Part shown: positions 34,865 to 47,466 of the stretch, piece by piece | Layout: the number at the start of each line of letters is the position of its first letter | Position numbering within the stretch: the first letter of the stretch is position 1 | Assembly: GCA_037178675.1 (NCBI GenBank) | Contig: JAYMGJ010000255.1 | Coordinates: 1 to 64,000 of the forward strand | DNA from: Scleroderma bovista | Lineage: Eukaryota; Basidiomycota; Agaricomycetes; Boletales; Sclerodermataceae | Length of the DNA: 64,000 nucleotides | Direction: 5' to 3' | Position numbers and translations under genes: made by a program | Notes under the pieces: model-generated | What the model saw: the letters and a program-made list of their open reading frames with translations, nothing else | Told to the model about the DNA's origin: nothing | The model's database searches: none

Positions 34865-35983
34865 CGCGTTCTTCTCCTCCCCTCGTGACTTTAGTTACTA
34901 ATGTAGTAGTTACACACATTCAAGTTGAGAGAGAATTTTATACTTACCGCTACAACCGAACAATATTATACAGGAAGCAATAAACTCCTGTCAAAAATAC
35001 TGCTGCTGCGTTCGAGTGAGTGTTGCACTTTCCTTTCCCCGACAGGACTCATATTCTGCGGTGGGCTTGCCAACAGCGAAGTGGGCTCGTTTCTCGATGG
35101 TCCCATAGACATCACCCTTCAGAAACCGACAGTGGACATTAGAGGAAAAATGGACCGGTCCAGTGCAATTTAGCGTGCATACAAGATCATCAGTTGACAG
35201 TCACTGGGCTATGGCTCTCGACTAGGCTACTGGATTGGCAAGTCGGACGTTACGAACTGCAGCAGGCAGCGCAAAATTACAGCGAATGATGGATATCAAC
35301 ACTGGCTGCAAAACCACTGACCCACCACGGTGTGTGCATATAAAATTAATGAAAGAATAGGAGTTAACGAGGCACCTAGACACTGGCCAATCATCTCGTA
35401 AGGGAAAAGGTCAGAGGTAATGAAGAGGATGAGATGAACATGAACTCAGGACCGCGGAGTCTGATTGGACAGAGACAAGGTATTCTGGCCTGGTAAACCA
35501 ATCTTGTGCACACTTACTCGGCTGATAAATCTGGCGTAGATGGTTGGTCATGCAGATTATGCCAGATACAGCGGCTGCAGTATACCGGTATAACCGCGTG
35601 ATGCATGATGGCCTTTTGTTGAGGTGATTGTCAGAAAACCCCGGGATATTTTCCGAGCTACTTTCCAGGACGCGATTACCACTGCCAAGAAAGCTGAGCT
35701 GAAATTTCGTTGTTAGAATGTTGAGTCTAAAAGGAAGAGTTGTCTTCCTTGGAGTCCTTGGTCTGCCAAGGGGAGAAAGTTATTGCGGCCAGTTAGGATC
35801 AAGCATAACTACCTCAGGTACTTGCCGTCTTGCTTGCCACGTAATGTTTCTTTGGTGTACTTTGAGCCGGAGTGCTCGGTCCATCGATATAAAGCCTCAA
35901 TGGATCCGAGCGTCTAATGATAAGCAAAACCTCTCCGAGGCCGCCTCCTGATTCCTGAAGTACAGTTTACCACAGCTGAAGCT
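34865..35983. other. Intergenic between EXO1 and dioxygenase
   Basis: About 1.1 kb with no supportable gene. The right end should be the dioxygenase promoter. A plus-strand frame at 35718-35951 shows no recognisable features. Confidence 0.5.
35888..35894 (+). promoter_or_regulatory. TATAAAG box of the dioxygenase gene
   Basis: TATAAAG lies 96 bases upstream of the ATG at 35984, a plausible distance for a fungal core promoter with a short 5' leader. TATA boxes in fungi often mark inducible genes, which would suit an aromatic-degradation enzyme. Confidence 0.45.
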
Positions 35984-37314
35984 ATGTCCAACGGTATCCC
36001 TCCCCGCTTCGACATACCGGTTAGTACACCCTCAGCCTGATCTTCATGTGGGCCACGGTATCTACTTTGAGCTTTTACATAAGTTACCTGATCGACCCGA
36101 CGATATAACGGCCAACGTTCTCAAGCTCACTGAGGCGACATCGAATCCGTAAGTCGTCAAAAAAACGAGTACATACCACTGACAAAATCTCTCTAGAAGG
36201 CTCAGGTTTATCTTCCAGAATCTTATTAAACATTTGCATGGATTTGTGAATGAGACTGAGTTAGTTGCATTTGCTCACTGATCACTGATTTCACATTGAC
36301 GTTTGCTACACCGGTGATCTAGCCTCACAACTGACGAATGGACGGCGGCTATCAAATTCCTGACTCGTGTAGGGCAGACATGCACACCCTTACGCCAAGA
36401 GATGATACTGCTTTCTGATGTTTTCGGGGTGTCTGCATTGGTGGATGCTCTAAATAATCCGGCGGGGGAAATGGCTACAGAGAGCACTATTCTTGGCCCC
36501 TTTTATACCGACGACACTGCAAATAGTGAGCAATGCAGTTGACATTCTTGGCTATCACACTCTGATGAGGTTCAAAAGTCAGCAATGGCGGGTCTATCGC
36601 ATCCGAAGGCAAAGGGGAATACATGTACGTCGAGGGCCGAGTATTAACTACGGAAGGCGTGCCGATACCTGACGCAATTATCGATATGTGGGAGGCAGAT
36701 GCCGATGGTAAGGCTTGCTTCCCGAGACTTATTTACGATTGACACAAAACTGCTTCATCTGAGGCTTCTATGATACACAATATGCCGACCGTTCTCACCC
36801 TGACTGTCGTGGCCGTCTCCGGTCTGCTGAAGATGGAAGTTTTGGATTTCGTGCGATAGTGCCAACCCCATATTCGATTCCTGGAGATGTATGTCTTTTC
36901 ATGCAATCATGTTTTCTGCACCAGTTGACTCCCTGAGAAGGGTCCTGTCGGCGAGCTTCTACTCGTTATGGGTCGTCATAACATGCGTCCAAGTCATTTA
37001 CATGTAATGGTCGAGGCGCCTGGTTATCATAAACTCGTAACTGCGTTCTATCCAGAGGGTTGCACATACCTTCAAAACGACAGTGTCTTTGGCGTCAAGA
37101 AGTCTCTTGTTATCGTATGTACCTCCGTATCTTTGGTGGACTTTTTTTATAACAAAGATTCAACACATAGCCACTAAAGCCAGTTACTGATGATGCGGAG
37201 GCCCGAAAACGCGGCTTTCCAAAAGGGAGTTCTTTCAAGCTCATGCGGCTGGAGATCATATTACTGACCGACGAGCAATTCAATACTCACCGAGCCAGCA
37301 CAGCCAGACTCTAA
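35984..37314 (+). CDS. Intradiol ring-cleavage dioxygenase
   Basis: A non-heme Fe(III) enzyme that opens catechol or hydroxyquinol rings between the two hydroxyls, feeding the beta-ketoadipate route of lignin-aromatic breakdown. The product opens MSNGIPPRFDIP. The N-terminal dioxygenase helix domain follows (DDITANVLKLTEATSNP, DEWTAAIKFLTRVGQTC, then ESTILGPFYTDD). The beta-sandwich has VEGRVLTTEGVPIPDA, WEADADG and FYDTQYADR. The Fe ligands are the tyrosine of that block, a tyrosine in VPTPYSIPGDGP, and two histidines in RPSHLHVMVEAPGYH. The N-terminal domain marks the catechol/hydroxyquinol 1,2-dioxygenase branch. Introns are short and in phase, and the stop TAA is at 37312. There is no signal peptide. 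Substrate preference cannot be decided by eye. Confidence 0.88.
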
Positions 37315-38918
37315 AGGATTTGCTGATCAACAAGTGTTCTTCCCAGTACGCAAATATGTAGTTTGCCCAATTGTACCGTATCTGTATCTTTCATCATGAA
37401 TTCGAATTTCTGGCCTTTAATGGAGACCAATGACTGAGAGAAATACAGTCGTTCCTTCTTTACTATTAGGGCGTTCAATATGTAACACCTCACTGACATT
37501 CGTCCTAAGACACGATGTGATACCTCGAGGAAGGATTCCATGGTACTAACCTACCAACTGACCAACTGATCATGCCGCAGCAGAGGGATGGCGATAACTT
37601 CAAAGCGCTTGCATCGACCGTCCTGTAATTGCAGCCATTCCTGTATTACCAGTAAGTCACTACGAGGCAGCACGCCAGAGACTCTGCTTCGGAAGACCAT
37701 TCATAGTGAAACACAAAGGCCTGGGCCGGAGTTCTCGTCTACCAAGTTTCTCTGCAAAGGACTTGTATAGAGTTGCCACTGCTCTAGGTGGGCACATGCC
37801 ACACGAGGCCCATCGGATGATCGCTATGCTGAGATCTAATCACAGGAAGGAAAGGAAAGACCAGAGTGTCATCGATTGTACTGTTATGATGGAAGAACAG
37901 CATTTCTTCGCCTTTGGATCCATTGTATAACAGTATCAGTGCTGCAGCATGGGCGATACAATGGTCTGGGATCGGCCCGAGACGGCGGTTACTAACCGAA
38001 CAAAGTACTTCGACTCGGCGATTGTTGTGTGTGAGAGGTTCTTTTGCCAGGGACGGCTACCATGTGACTGGACACTCTCGCAAAGATACTCATCTGAATT
38101 TTGGGAAGTGGTTGAATGTACAACCGCACCCATCGCGCCAACGACGGCGACTTGCAGTGTCGCATGATACATTCACCCCGGTCTGGGCCATGTTAGGCCT
38201 TATGCCTCGGTTTTCTCAGGCAATTCACAAACCAAATATCGCCCCCTCCCAAAGCCGAACCTCGAGGAGAGTTTCTCTATCATTTTTTCGTTGCTGTTCA
38301 TGACGTCGATAGCTTGCGGGCGATCACTCTATGCGCCATGTTAACGTTGTTTGCGCAGTTCCGTTCCGCTTTGACCGCGGGAAGCATTGATAGAACAGGG
38401 ACGTTGCAGGGCAGACCGGGGAAGCTCTCAATGTCTCTCACGTCGTAATTACTAGGTAAGTAGGTGCAGCTACATTCCCGTGTCTTCCATAAATGTTAAA
38501 CGCTGGTGTCGAAAATTTAGAACGTCGAGGACAAATATTGGTTCTCTTCTCTCCACGCGGTCCTTTGGAAGTGAATGACCAAGGCCCCCGGGTCTTCGAA
38601 TCCCCTCAAAGGGGTACCTCATGTCTCCAATTTCCCACCATGACGCTATTGTGCACCATAGAGGTCACCTTCAATTCTTTCACTGCCTCCCAGTCAAGGG
38701 CAGCTATAAGGACTGGGTCAGATTTGTACTGAGGGTGACCGTGGGGTGTGAAATCCTCCAAATGGAGGAGTCTTGCCTCCCGATTTTATGTCCCTTTCAA
38801 TCTCCATCACCGAAGTCAGGAAGATATGTCGACCCCTCGTCGCCGCTTTACATAAAAGGGCGTCCATTTTTTTGCATGGGCAACTAACATCACCCTCTTT
38901 TCCTCCCAGTCAAGAGAT
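37315..38918. other. Intergenic, no gene seen; small inverted repeats
   Basis: About 1.6 kb. Open frames such as 37914-38303 have no recognisable content. Near the right end are two perfect small inverted repeats: cccct-caa-agggg at 38602-38614, and tcctcca-aa-tggagga at 38754-38769. Both lie within 320 bases of the next start codon and could be operators or hairpins. Confidence 0.5.
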
Positions 38919-40497
38919 ATGGTCAGCTGGCAGTCCCCTTCCGAAATTCAGGCCGAAAGTGGTTAGTGGCCATCCTTCCCCCCTGGTTGATGCCAACTAC
39001 GTTATAGTTGTCTTTGGCCGGTTCATACACACCTTATTTGGCTTGTATTTGTGAGAGGAACGATCATCGATCACTGCATTCTTCATTGACCGTGTTGTTA
39101 GATGGGAGGTTTTCACTTCCTTGGATTTCGACTGGCAGGTCATCTCCGGACGCAAGCGTTTTCGGTGGCCTTTGGTACCGCTGACGACGTTAGGATAACC
39201 TCAAATCTCATGCATTTATATTAGATATTCTATTTTGCTGGAAGATACTCATTATTATTTGCATTGATCGGCATGTGAGTAGTTCGTCCTTTCTGTTCTC
39301 GATAAAAATGGACGTGTTGATATCCCACAGCCTTATCGCCTTGGATGTGACTGAACCAGTTAATTGCCAAGCACTTTACACTTTCAATCAACTATTTGGG
39401 AACGCTGCTGTCGGGTTAGCTAGCGTCAATTTGTCCCTTCGAACGTAAGTCCTTCTTGCAAGTCCATTACCATATCTCGACCCGACTTTTACTAGGATGG
39501 CCGTATGGGGCCAGCACAAAATCATCGTTTGCCTGCTAGTGGTGATCATGCTAGGTCAATGGTCCTTCTTGCTCCATGGTACGGTGTTTCTTTAGTGTGG
39601 TTTGGTTGCACTTCTTCATCATTTGACAGGAGTCCTGCTGAAGGCGGAGTGGATGAATGGCGCTTGTGTGATTACATCGACTAACAACAAGATTCTCGCC
39701 ATTAGTTTCTTGTACACCATGGCATTTGATTTCCTGGTCCTGTGCCTGGCTGGTTGGAAATTAGCTGCAGGTGAACGCTCGAAACTCATAAAACTCATAT
39801 TTGGTGATGGCTTGATTTACTTTGTTATCGCGTATGTGTGCCAATACGGTTCTACCGAGTTAATGGACCTAACTTTTCGATTTGTAGATTCTTGGCGAAC
39901 CTGTTAGCCACGGTAAGCTAGATGGAGTAAAATAACTTGATCCACTTGCGATGCCCCTAATTTGCCAGATCTTCATGCTCCTAAACCTAAATGCCGTCAT
40001 GTCGATCATTGCCAACGTCCCAGCTGCAATAGCTTGTACAGTGAGCCGATTTTCTATTAGTAAGAATTGGTTGTCTCTTAATGTTGATGTAAACAGATCG
40101 CGGCTTGTCGCGTTGTGCGTAGGCTAACAAACTTCTCTATCGATGATGGATTTCCGTTAGTGCACTTTGTGGTTTAGTATTACTACTGCTAATACCCGCC
40201 ACGTTCAATAGGAGTACAGATGGTTCCTCAACTCTGGCTTTCCGTCATGAAGTTACTGGACAGTCTTCCAGACATATCACTATCAAGCCAGGTAGAAATC
40301 TACACATTAAGGTCTTCCCCCTCCTTCTACACCGCCGTATATGTCCTAAAATCGACATTTCTTGTCAGATGGATGTTGTTGGGATGAATTCGATAGATGC
40401 GGAGTACGACGCAGCTGGACGGATGTTCAAGAGGGGCGACTGCGACGATCCCGAGATTCAAGCCATACACGATGACTTCAAGAAGCCCCCTTATTAA
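38919..40497 (+). CDS. Agaricomycete multi-pass membrane protein, unknown function
   Basis: I recognise this as one of a large family of uncharacterised membrane proteins common in Agaricomycetes, with about seven hydrophobic segments. The spliced product starts MVSWQSPSEIQAES. It then reads FGRFIHTLFGLYLWEVFTSL, DFDWQVISGRKRFRWPL, IFYFAGRYSLLLFALIGI, NCQALYTFNQLFGNAAVGLA, GQHKIIVCLLVVIMLGQWS, KILAISFLYTMAFDFLVLCL, FLANLLATIFMLLNLNAVMS and PAAIASTIAACRVVRRLTNF. The C-terminal 70 residues are polar and end in DDFKKPPY. There are about ten introns. The start was chosen because a 46-base intron right after the first exon joins this N-terminus in phase to the conserved VVFGRFIH block. About 330-350 residues. 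Function is not known for the family. Confidence 0.8.
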
Positions 40498-41143
40498 ATC
40501 TCTCATTTCTAGGGATTCACTCGACTTTAATCAGTACTGTGACTTGCAGACTGAAATTCTCGTATGCTCAGTCTGTTGGATGGGCACAACATTCTCTCAT
40601 TGACCTCAACCCTGTAGTACTATCTGTAGCTATCCTAAACATCAGATCCACACTTTAAACATAGGTAATACTTTTCTGTCCAGTTATGTATGTAATGATT
40701 TTATTTACGGACTGTCACTGACTGTGCATTACAAATGCTTACTGGGTTTCCCGGTGGCTACACACAGCATGGACCGTGCCAGTGTCACCTCTATCATACG
40801 ATACAGGCTTTCGATCGAATGCTCTCAGGAGACTTGTCAGCGGTGATCACGATGAGTGTCAGGTGGCTCACTGATAGTGTGACAACCTCATAAGAACATG
40901 TAATCTAGTACACCCTGGTATCCAGACTAACATAATGTTCGCATGTAATCGATAAGAGAACAAGAGTAATATCCAGTAGGGTTCAGTCCGCAAAATGTGT
41001 GTATCAGCCTAAGAGGGAAGGAGTGACGAAAATCTACAAGTCATTGAGGGTGCATGTCCGATTCTCAAAGTTCAAGGCAGTAAGGAACAAATCCACGGGA
41101 GAAAGTCGGTACCATCTTATGACCAGTCCAAATATTGATTTCA
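40498..41143. other. Intergenic between convergent genes
   Basis: About 650 bases between the 3' ends of the membrane protein and the WD40 gene. I saw no coding content and no repeat. Confidence 0.45.
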
Positions 41144-42824
41144 TTATGTATGCCGGAGGTCCTTTGAGGCGGGTGAAACTTGTCTGTGCTGACAAGGGAA
41201 CAATCGGCGAATGCGCCCCTTGATCCTCTGCAACGGCGGAGTGCGGAGGAAGCGTCCAAGTTTAATCAGTTTCTGAGTACGCGTGAATACCAAAGCGGAA
41301 AACAATCGCGAGCAAAGCTTCCGAGCCCTTTTAACGGGGTGGGAACGGTTTGGCGTTGGGGTGCGCGAGGACTCTGCCTCGAAGTGCGACTTGTCTTTAA
41401 CGTAACTATCTTCAGGAGACTGTAGGATCGGTTGGTATGGGACATCAATGGCATTGGCATTGAGTTGGATATATCATACCTCGCGCACGTTAAGAAACGC
41501 CGGATAGGCATCCCTACTGTACTCTGATATTTTGTGTTTCCCCGATAGTTTCCCAGAGTAGACAGATAGCGTCTACAATACGTTAGCAGTGCGAGATTCA
41601 TGGATATAGAGTTACTGACATCCAGAGGATCGAGTTCCTTGGGATCAAATTCAGTCGTCCCAACGAGGGTACTCTCATCCGAAGCGGCCTCGTTTGCATC
41701 CTAGTCAAGTAAGAATGAGCGACGTTTAAAGGGAATTCAAGTATATCTTGACCCACCAACGTTGCAGATGCCCGATTCTCTTGATTACTGAGCCTCCAGA
41801 TATGTATACTAAATCTAGCCCCTGCACTCGCAAGATAGCGACCATCTTTTGACAGGGAAACAGTATTGATCCAGTCGGAATGCTGAATAGATGCGCTGAC
41901 CTGTTGGCAAGTGATTGTACTCCAAAGGCGAACCGTGTTGTCTCGAGAAGCAGAGACGATGAATGTTCCGTCATGAGAGATGTCAAGCGAGCAAATAGCA
42001 GGTCCATGTCCTTGGTAGATGCCAAGTTGAACGCCTGTCAACGGATCGAAGGACCGAATTGTCGAATCGTGAGATGCTGTAAAGATTGCTCTGCTATCTG
42101 GTGCCCAGACTAGCGACCGCACTCGACTGGTATGAGCCTGGATGGGCGGTAGGACCAGACTTCCGGAATAACTATCCCATACACGAATGGAGCCATCATT
42201 TCCGCTGCTTGCAAGGTTCCGCCCGTCCGGCGAGAAAGCGAGAGTATAAATTGAACCAGTGTGGCCGAAAAAAGGTCCTGCAAGTTGTTTGCCCGTCAAA
42301 GCGCACCATACCGACACGACTCCATCGCCTGACGCACTCGCGACTCGCTTAGAGCCTGGGGAAAACACAACGGACCAGATACGAGGACCCGTGGATTGCG
42401 ACAAGGAGTCTCCGCCTACCCTCGTCCCAAGTGACTCGGTCACTTTTATTCCAGTCCGCACGCACCATACCACAATCCTTCCATCTAAGCCCCCACTCGC
42501 AACAAGATTTCCATCATCTGACACGCTGACCGCAAACACTTTACATCCATGTTTTGCTACCCATACCGTCTGCGCACTCTTGTCGATGTCAGGATCGTCT
42601 GGCAGTCTCCAGAGTCTGACAGTGCCATCTCTGGAGCCACTTGCGATCTCCCTTCCGTTAGGGCAGAATGCGACGGACCATACCCAGTCAGAGTGGCCTG
42701 TCAAGTTACAGGTTTCCCTGTAACTGGTTGGCTGAAGTCGAGGTGGCGGGGGGTGACGAATCGCGTTAACCGTTGGCATTGTTTTCAGCGGATAATCGAC
42801 CAAAGTTTCGTTGGGTGGGAGCAA
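41144..42824 (-). CDS. WD40-repeat protein with basic C-terminal tail
   Basis: The first exon encodes about seven WD40 repeats, predicted to form one beta-propeller. Clear repeat ends include GSRDGTVRLW, GGLDGRIVVW, SGDGVVSVW, SGNDGSIRVWD, ASRDNTVRLW and GARFSIHIW, each preceded by an H-S/P-DG type blade start. After the propeller, in-phase introns lead to an acidic exon (DANEAASDESTLVG) and then to a lysine/arginine-rich exon (PVKRARKLCSRLF) that ends at TAA 41144-41146. The WD40 part is certain. The tail model (41144-41720) is less so: a shorter model stops at 41598. An alternative start is MPTVNAIRHP at 42779. Partners are unknown. Such NACHT-free WD40 proteins are numerous in mushrooms. 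Confidence 0.75.
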
Positions 42825-43900
42825 TGGGAAGTGAAGGACGCCAGGAAGATAGTGGAGGGAGCGGATAAGTCTTAAAAGGCTGGCAGACAGTTTAAGGAGT
42901 CGATGTCAGTGTGTACGTCCACCTTTATCGAGTCATCCTCGTGTATAGCACCAAGGTCCACCTTGGCTTGCGCCAGCGGGCTACTGTCCCCGATAATGGC
43001 GCCTGTTTACTGGCGTGCAGGCTGCGTTTGTCTCAAAGTAGATAAGGGTGAAATGAAACATTTTGTTCAGACCTTCGCATTCCTCGTGGAGAAAGAACAA
43101 ATTTCTTTCGTGCACCTGGGGAATTTGCATTCGAACCATATTGTCATGGTTGGTTCAGAGCGCAGTAAGGTGTTACGTGCATTCAGGTACGCGAAAGGAT
43201 TGAGCAACATTGAACATACTTTGCATTGCGAACAGCGGCCGCAGTCGAGGATCTGAGGTCTGCGCAGACACCCTTGCTATACATCATGGACGGTGTGTTT
43301 GTCAAAGTGCATGTAGTCTCCCCTCAGAGACCGACGAAATGTCGCTCCTTCTCCATTTTACTTTGCCATTACCAATCACATGGCAAGCTGCAGCTGTTTT
43401 TCTAACTTTTGAAACCATCTGGTTTTGATGCTATTGCAGGGCTGCAAACTTGCTCTCCACCTGCACATGGTCGGTGGCAACTGAGCCGTTTTAATGTCTG
43501 GGTCATACGGTACGGCGGTCACCCATGATCAGCCGCATCGCCGACTTATCGAAACAACGGATCTGTAGCGAGAAACGATTGGGAGACTACGGCGTTCTTC
43601 CCGAGTAGGGGCTTTATGTGGATGGGGGCATCTTGCGCTGATGGGGAACAGGCTAGCTTATGGAAAAGCCGTCTTCGCGCAAGGAACGGGGAGTTGGGTC
43701 ATATCGCATAGGTTTTCACGTCTCGATGACCGTTAAGCTCCACAGACAGTCTGGTATTCAGATAGACTATTTGTCCTGCGTATATTTGTAGTAGTCTCCC
43801 CAAGGCAGACCAGAGATTCGATGGAAGACAATATATTTGTAGCATCTTCCAAATAAATACTTGCCTCTTGTTCTACCAATAGCCTACCTGCCCCTGGCCC
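42825..43900. other. Divergent intergenic region WD40 / SEC24
   Basis: About 1.1 kb that must contain the promoters of the WD40 gene and SEC24. No supportable gene, RNA or repeat was seen. The frame 42903-43256 has no recognisable content. Confidence 0.45.
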
Positions 43901-46900
43901 ATGTCCCCCCAATATCAACACATCCCACAACCGCCACACAGCGCAGGAGAGCCATACAAAGGTCTGTCGCATGTCATGTCGAACAATGAGCATGTGACCA
44001 CACGAACATGCCAGGTCTCCGTGCTCGTATAGACCCCAACCAGATCCCGTCACCCATAGATGCCATAGAGGCCGACAAGGAAACATGGGAAAGACAGATG
44101 TATATGACACTGCCAGGAAAAAATCCTCCCTTGTCAACGACAGACTTTGTCGCTTTCGATCAAGGTAGGTTTCCTCGATGTCATTCGCCTCGCGCTCGCA
44201 TCTGGAGAGCTGTACTATGGCGATGCACAAATTTGCGCGCCATGTCGTCAGGATTTCTGGATCTCAAGCTGCATTGAACCCTGATGGACTTACCATCACG
44301 TCCTAGGCAACTCAAATCCAAAATATATGCGAGTCTCGACGTGGAATATTCCGAACACGGCACACCTGGCTAGAGAATGCGAAATACCCCTTGCAGTAGT
44401 AGTCCAACCTTTTGTCGATCTTGATCCACGTGAGGAGGCCGTTCCTCTAGTTGACTGTGGCGAAAGTGGTCCGCCGCGTTGCGCACAATGTCGAGGATAT
44501 ATCAACCCTTGGTGTATATGGACTGCAGGAGGTAGCAGATGGAAGTGTAATCTCTGTGGTCACGAAACTGAAGGTGATCATCTAGTCCTTCAATGTCTTC
44601 GTTCACATTTGTCCATCATGCCCAAAGTTTCACAGGAATACTTCAGCAACCTTGATGCCAACTTCATGCGTCACGACCATGCAAACCGACCCGAGCTGAA
44701 CAAAGGCACTGTCGATTTCGTAGTCAGCTCAGAAGACTACTGGGCTCCACCTCCATTACCCAAGCTGACACCCATGTACTACTCACCGGAATCACAACCA
44801 ACTACCCCTCGAGTACCGCAGCCAACGAACTACCTTTTTGCTTTCGATGTCTCCCTCGGGGCCATCGAGTCGGGACTGCTTCAATCGGCCTGCCAGACCT
44901 TCTTAAATATCCTCTATGGATACGCTATTGAGCAAGGCATGTCATTTGAACCATGCTTTCCACTAGGCTGCAGGATTGGAATCCTTACGTTCGACAGAAC
45001 GCTACATTTTTATAATTTATCTGTATGTGTCTCGTGCAGTGTCGCACCACATAATTCGCCTGACACCCTTAGCCCAAGCTGCCGCAAGCTAGCATGATAG
45101 TGCAAGCAGACTTGGAGGAGATCTTTGTGCCGCTGCGCGACGGGATGTTTGTGGACCCTTACGACTCACGGTGTGTCAAGCTCGATGTTGTGAAAGTCAC
45201 GCCTGACATATTTAGCTAGAACAATAGTTGAAGGTCTGCTGAGCTCTTTACCAGAGCGCCACAGTTCGACGCCAGTAAGAGATGCCTGTTTGGGTGCTGT
45301 ACTGGTAGCAGGACTTGCGTCCCTGGTATGTAAGCCATCCTATATAGATCCTCATTCCTGAATCCAAGTCTACTGGGTACACAGGCGGGCATGGGTGGCC
45401 ATCTTGTCGTATTCCAAAGTACGATGCCAACAGTCGGACCTGGTGCACTCGATTCGACAGTTGATGAGAGTCAGGTGTACGGCACAGAAAAGGAATGCAC
45501 GTTGTTTCTTCCCCGGGATCGCGTGTGGCGCGATATCGCTGAGGAATGTGCAGAAGAGGGCATAGGTGTGAGCCTGTTTCTGGGCATGAGCAAGACGATC
45601 GATATAGGGTCCATCGGTGCGCTGTTAAAATTACTTACATAGCGTTGAACCATACGACTATGTGATATTACACAGGTATTGTCCCTTCAACAACTGGGGG
45701 TGACATATATTTCCATCCCCGGTTCAAGCCATTCCGCGACCAGATTGTTCTGGCCACCCAACTAAGAAGGCTAGTTACCCGAACGGCGGTATACAACTGC
45801 GTCAAGCGAATTCGATGTTCCCATGGTAAGTGGATCTCATGGACTATTCCTAACCAATAGGTGTTATATTCATGCCATATATTCATTTACATACTACCCA
45901 CGTCCCCTCTGACATAAGGTCTTCGGATATCGAAATATTACGGTAACGTGCACGAACGCTCGCCTACAGACATCGAGGTAGGGGTATGGGATGCGGACAA
46001 AGCGTTTTCCGCATGTATTGAACATACGCGTTCACTGGACGAGCGGCAGCATGCTTATTTGCAGTGCGCCGTGCTTTACACGACGAGGGATGGTCAAAGG
46101 CGCGTCCGGACGTGCAATTTGGCTCTCCAAGTCACGTCACTCGCTGGGAATGTGTATCGGTTCGCTGATATGGATGTCGTTGTGTGCCACCTTGCGCGAG
46201 AGTGTAAGTGTGATTCTCTCCTACGAAATTGTCAATTTGATTAAGTTGGATGGCCGTTATTTCAGCGATGACGAGCCTATCATCTCGGCGGATGGCGCAG
46301 ATACGGGAGGAGCTGACAGATCGGTGTTCATCGATATTACTAGGGTACAGGCGAAATTGCGCGGCTGCCACGACGCCGACACAGGTCAGAGAAAGCGATA
46401 TGTATCTCCTAATTCGTTTTCTTACATGTTACAGTTAATTATCCCGGAAGCGTTCAGGTCCCTCCCGGTCTACACGCTTGCCATAACCAAAACCAAGCCT
46501 CTCAAAGGTGAGGAGTCTTATCTCCCGTTCGCCTCCATTCTACCCGCATCTGAAACTTTCAAACAATGAACGCGTTACAGGATGCAATGTTTCCGCGGAC
46601 GTCCGTAATTACTATGTGCACAAGATCCTTTCTTCGAGCATCCGTAGCACATTGCAGCACCTTTATCCCCGTATGCTTGCACTCCATGATCTTGAAGACA
46701 CCATTGCCCTGCCAGAAGCAGGGACCGGAAGAATGGCGTATCCGGCCCTTATGCGGAACAGTCATTTGTACATGGAAGCAAGGGGGGTATACCTTATTGG
46801 TATGTACTGTTTAATATGGTTGATGTGGGTGGACGCATCAAGTGGATGATGTAACCGGACTCTTACTGGAATCTGCAGATAACGAGGAGTTTATGATCTT

Positions 46901-47466
46901 TTGGGTGGGATCAAGTGTAGAGCGAGAGATCCTTTTCGACTTGTTCGGCGTGGATGATCTGATGACGTTAGACCCACATATGGTACGTGTATTGATGCAT
47001 ATATTTCGATTTTCATTGGATTCATATTCCTCATGGACCGTCGCGATGAAAAGACCCAACTCCCCATGCTAGGGACCCGTCTTTCTCAACAAGTTCACAA
47101 CATACTCGCGCATCGATACAGCCAGCGGGGATACGCCCCTAAGATGTTGATCGCGCGGCAGAACATGGATGCGATGGAGATCGAATTTAGTGATATGCTC
47201 ACCGAGGATCAGAATAATGGGGCTATGTCTTATCTTGATTGTGCGTTTCCTTTCATTTTGTACGCGTGGTGGAATGACAGATGCTATTAATGTTCTTGGC
47301 GTAGACCTTTGTCTGGTGCATAAACAGATCAATGTTGCGGTATGTCCTTTTTGATTCACTCTTGCTACCACGTGAACTGAACAATTTCCGTGTACTTGCA
47401 CGTATATAGCTAACACAGGGTGGTTCGATATCTGGGGGACCGAGTCTCCGTGGCTCCCCGTGGTAG
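43901..47466 (+). CDS. SEC24: COPII coat protein Sec24
   Basis: Sec24 pairs with Sec23 in the inner COPII coat and selects cargo leaving the ER. The start is [20 protein letters not shown] at 43901. A 51-base intron (from 43962) then joins [18 protein letters not shown]. The Sec23/24 zinc finger is [12 protein letters not shown] ... WKCNLC. The trunk domain includes [16 protein letters not shown] and [19 protein letters not shown]. The beta-sandwich, helical and gelsolin domains follow in order ([71 protein letters not shown]). It ends with LVHKQINVA and a short glycine/serine tail at 47466. About 16 introns; every junction I tested keeps phase, so the gene looks intact at roughly 900 residues. 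The proline-rich N-terminal extension is short compared with animal Sec24. Confidence 0.93.

Noticed and set aside
43962..44012. Apparent frameshift near the N-terminus of SEC24
   Set aside because: A 51-base GT..AG intron starting at 43962 joins YK to [10 protein letters not shown] in phase, so the gene is intact.
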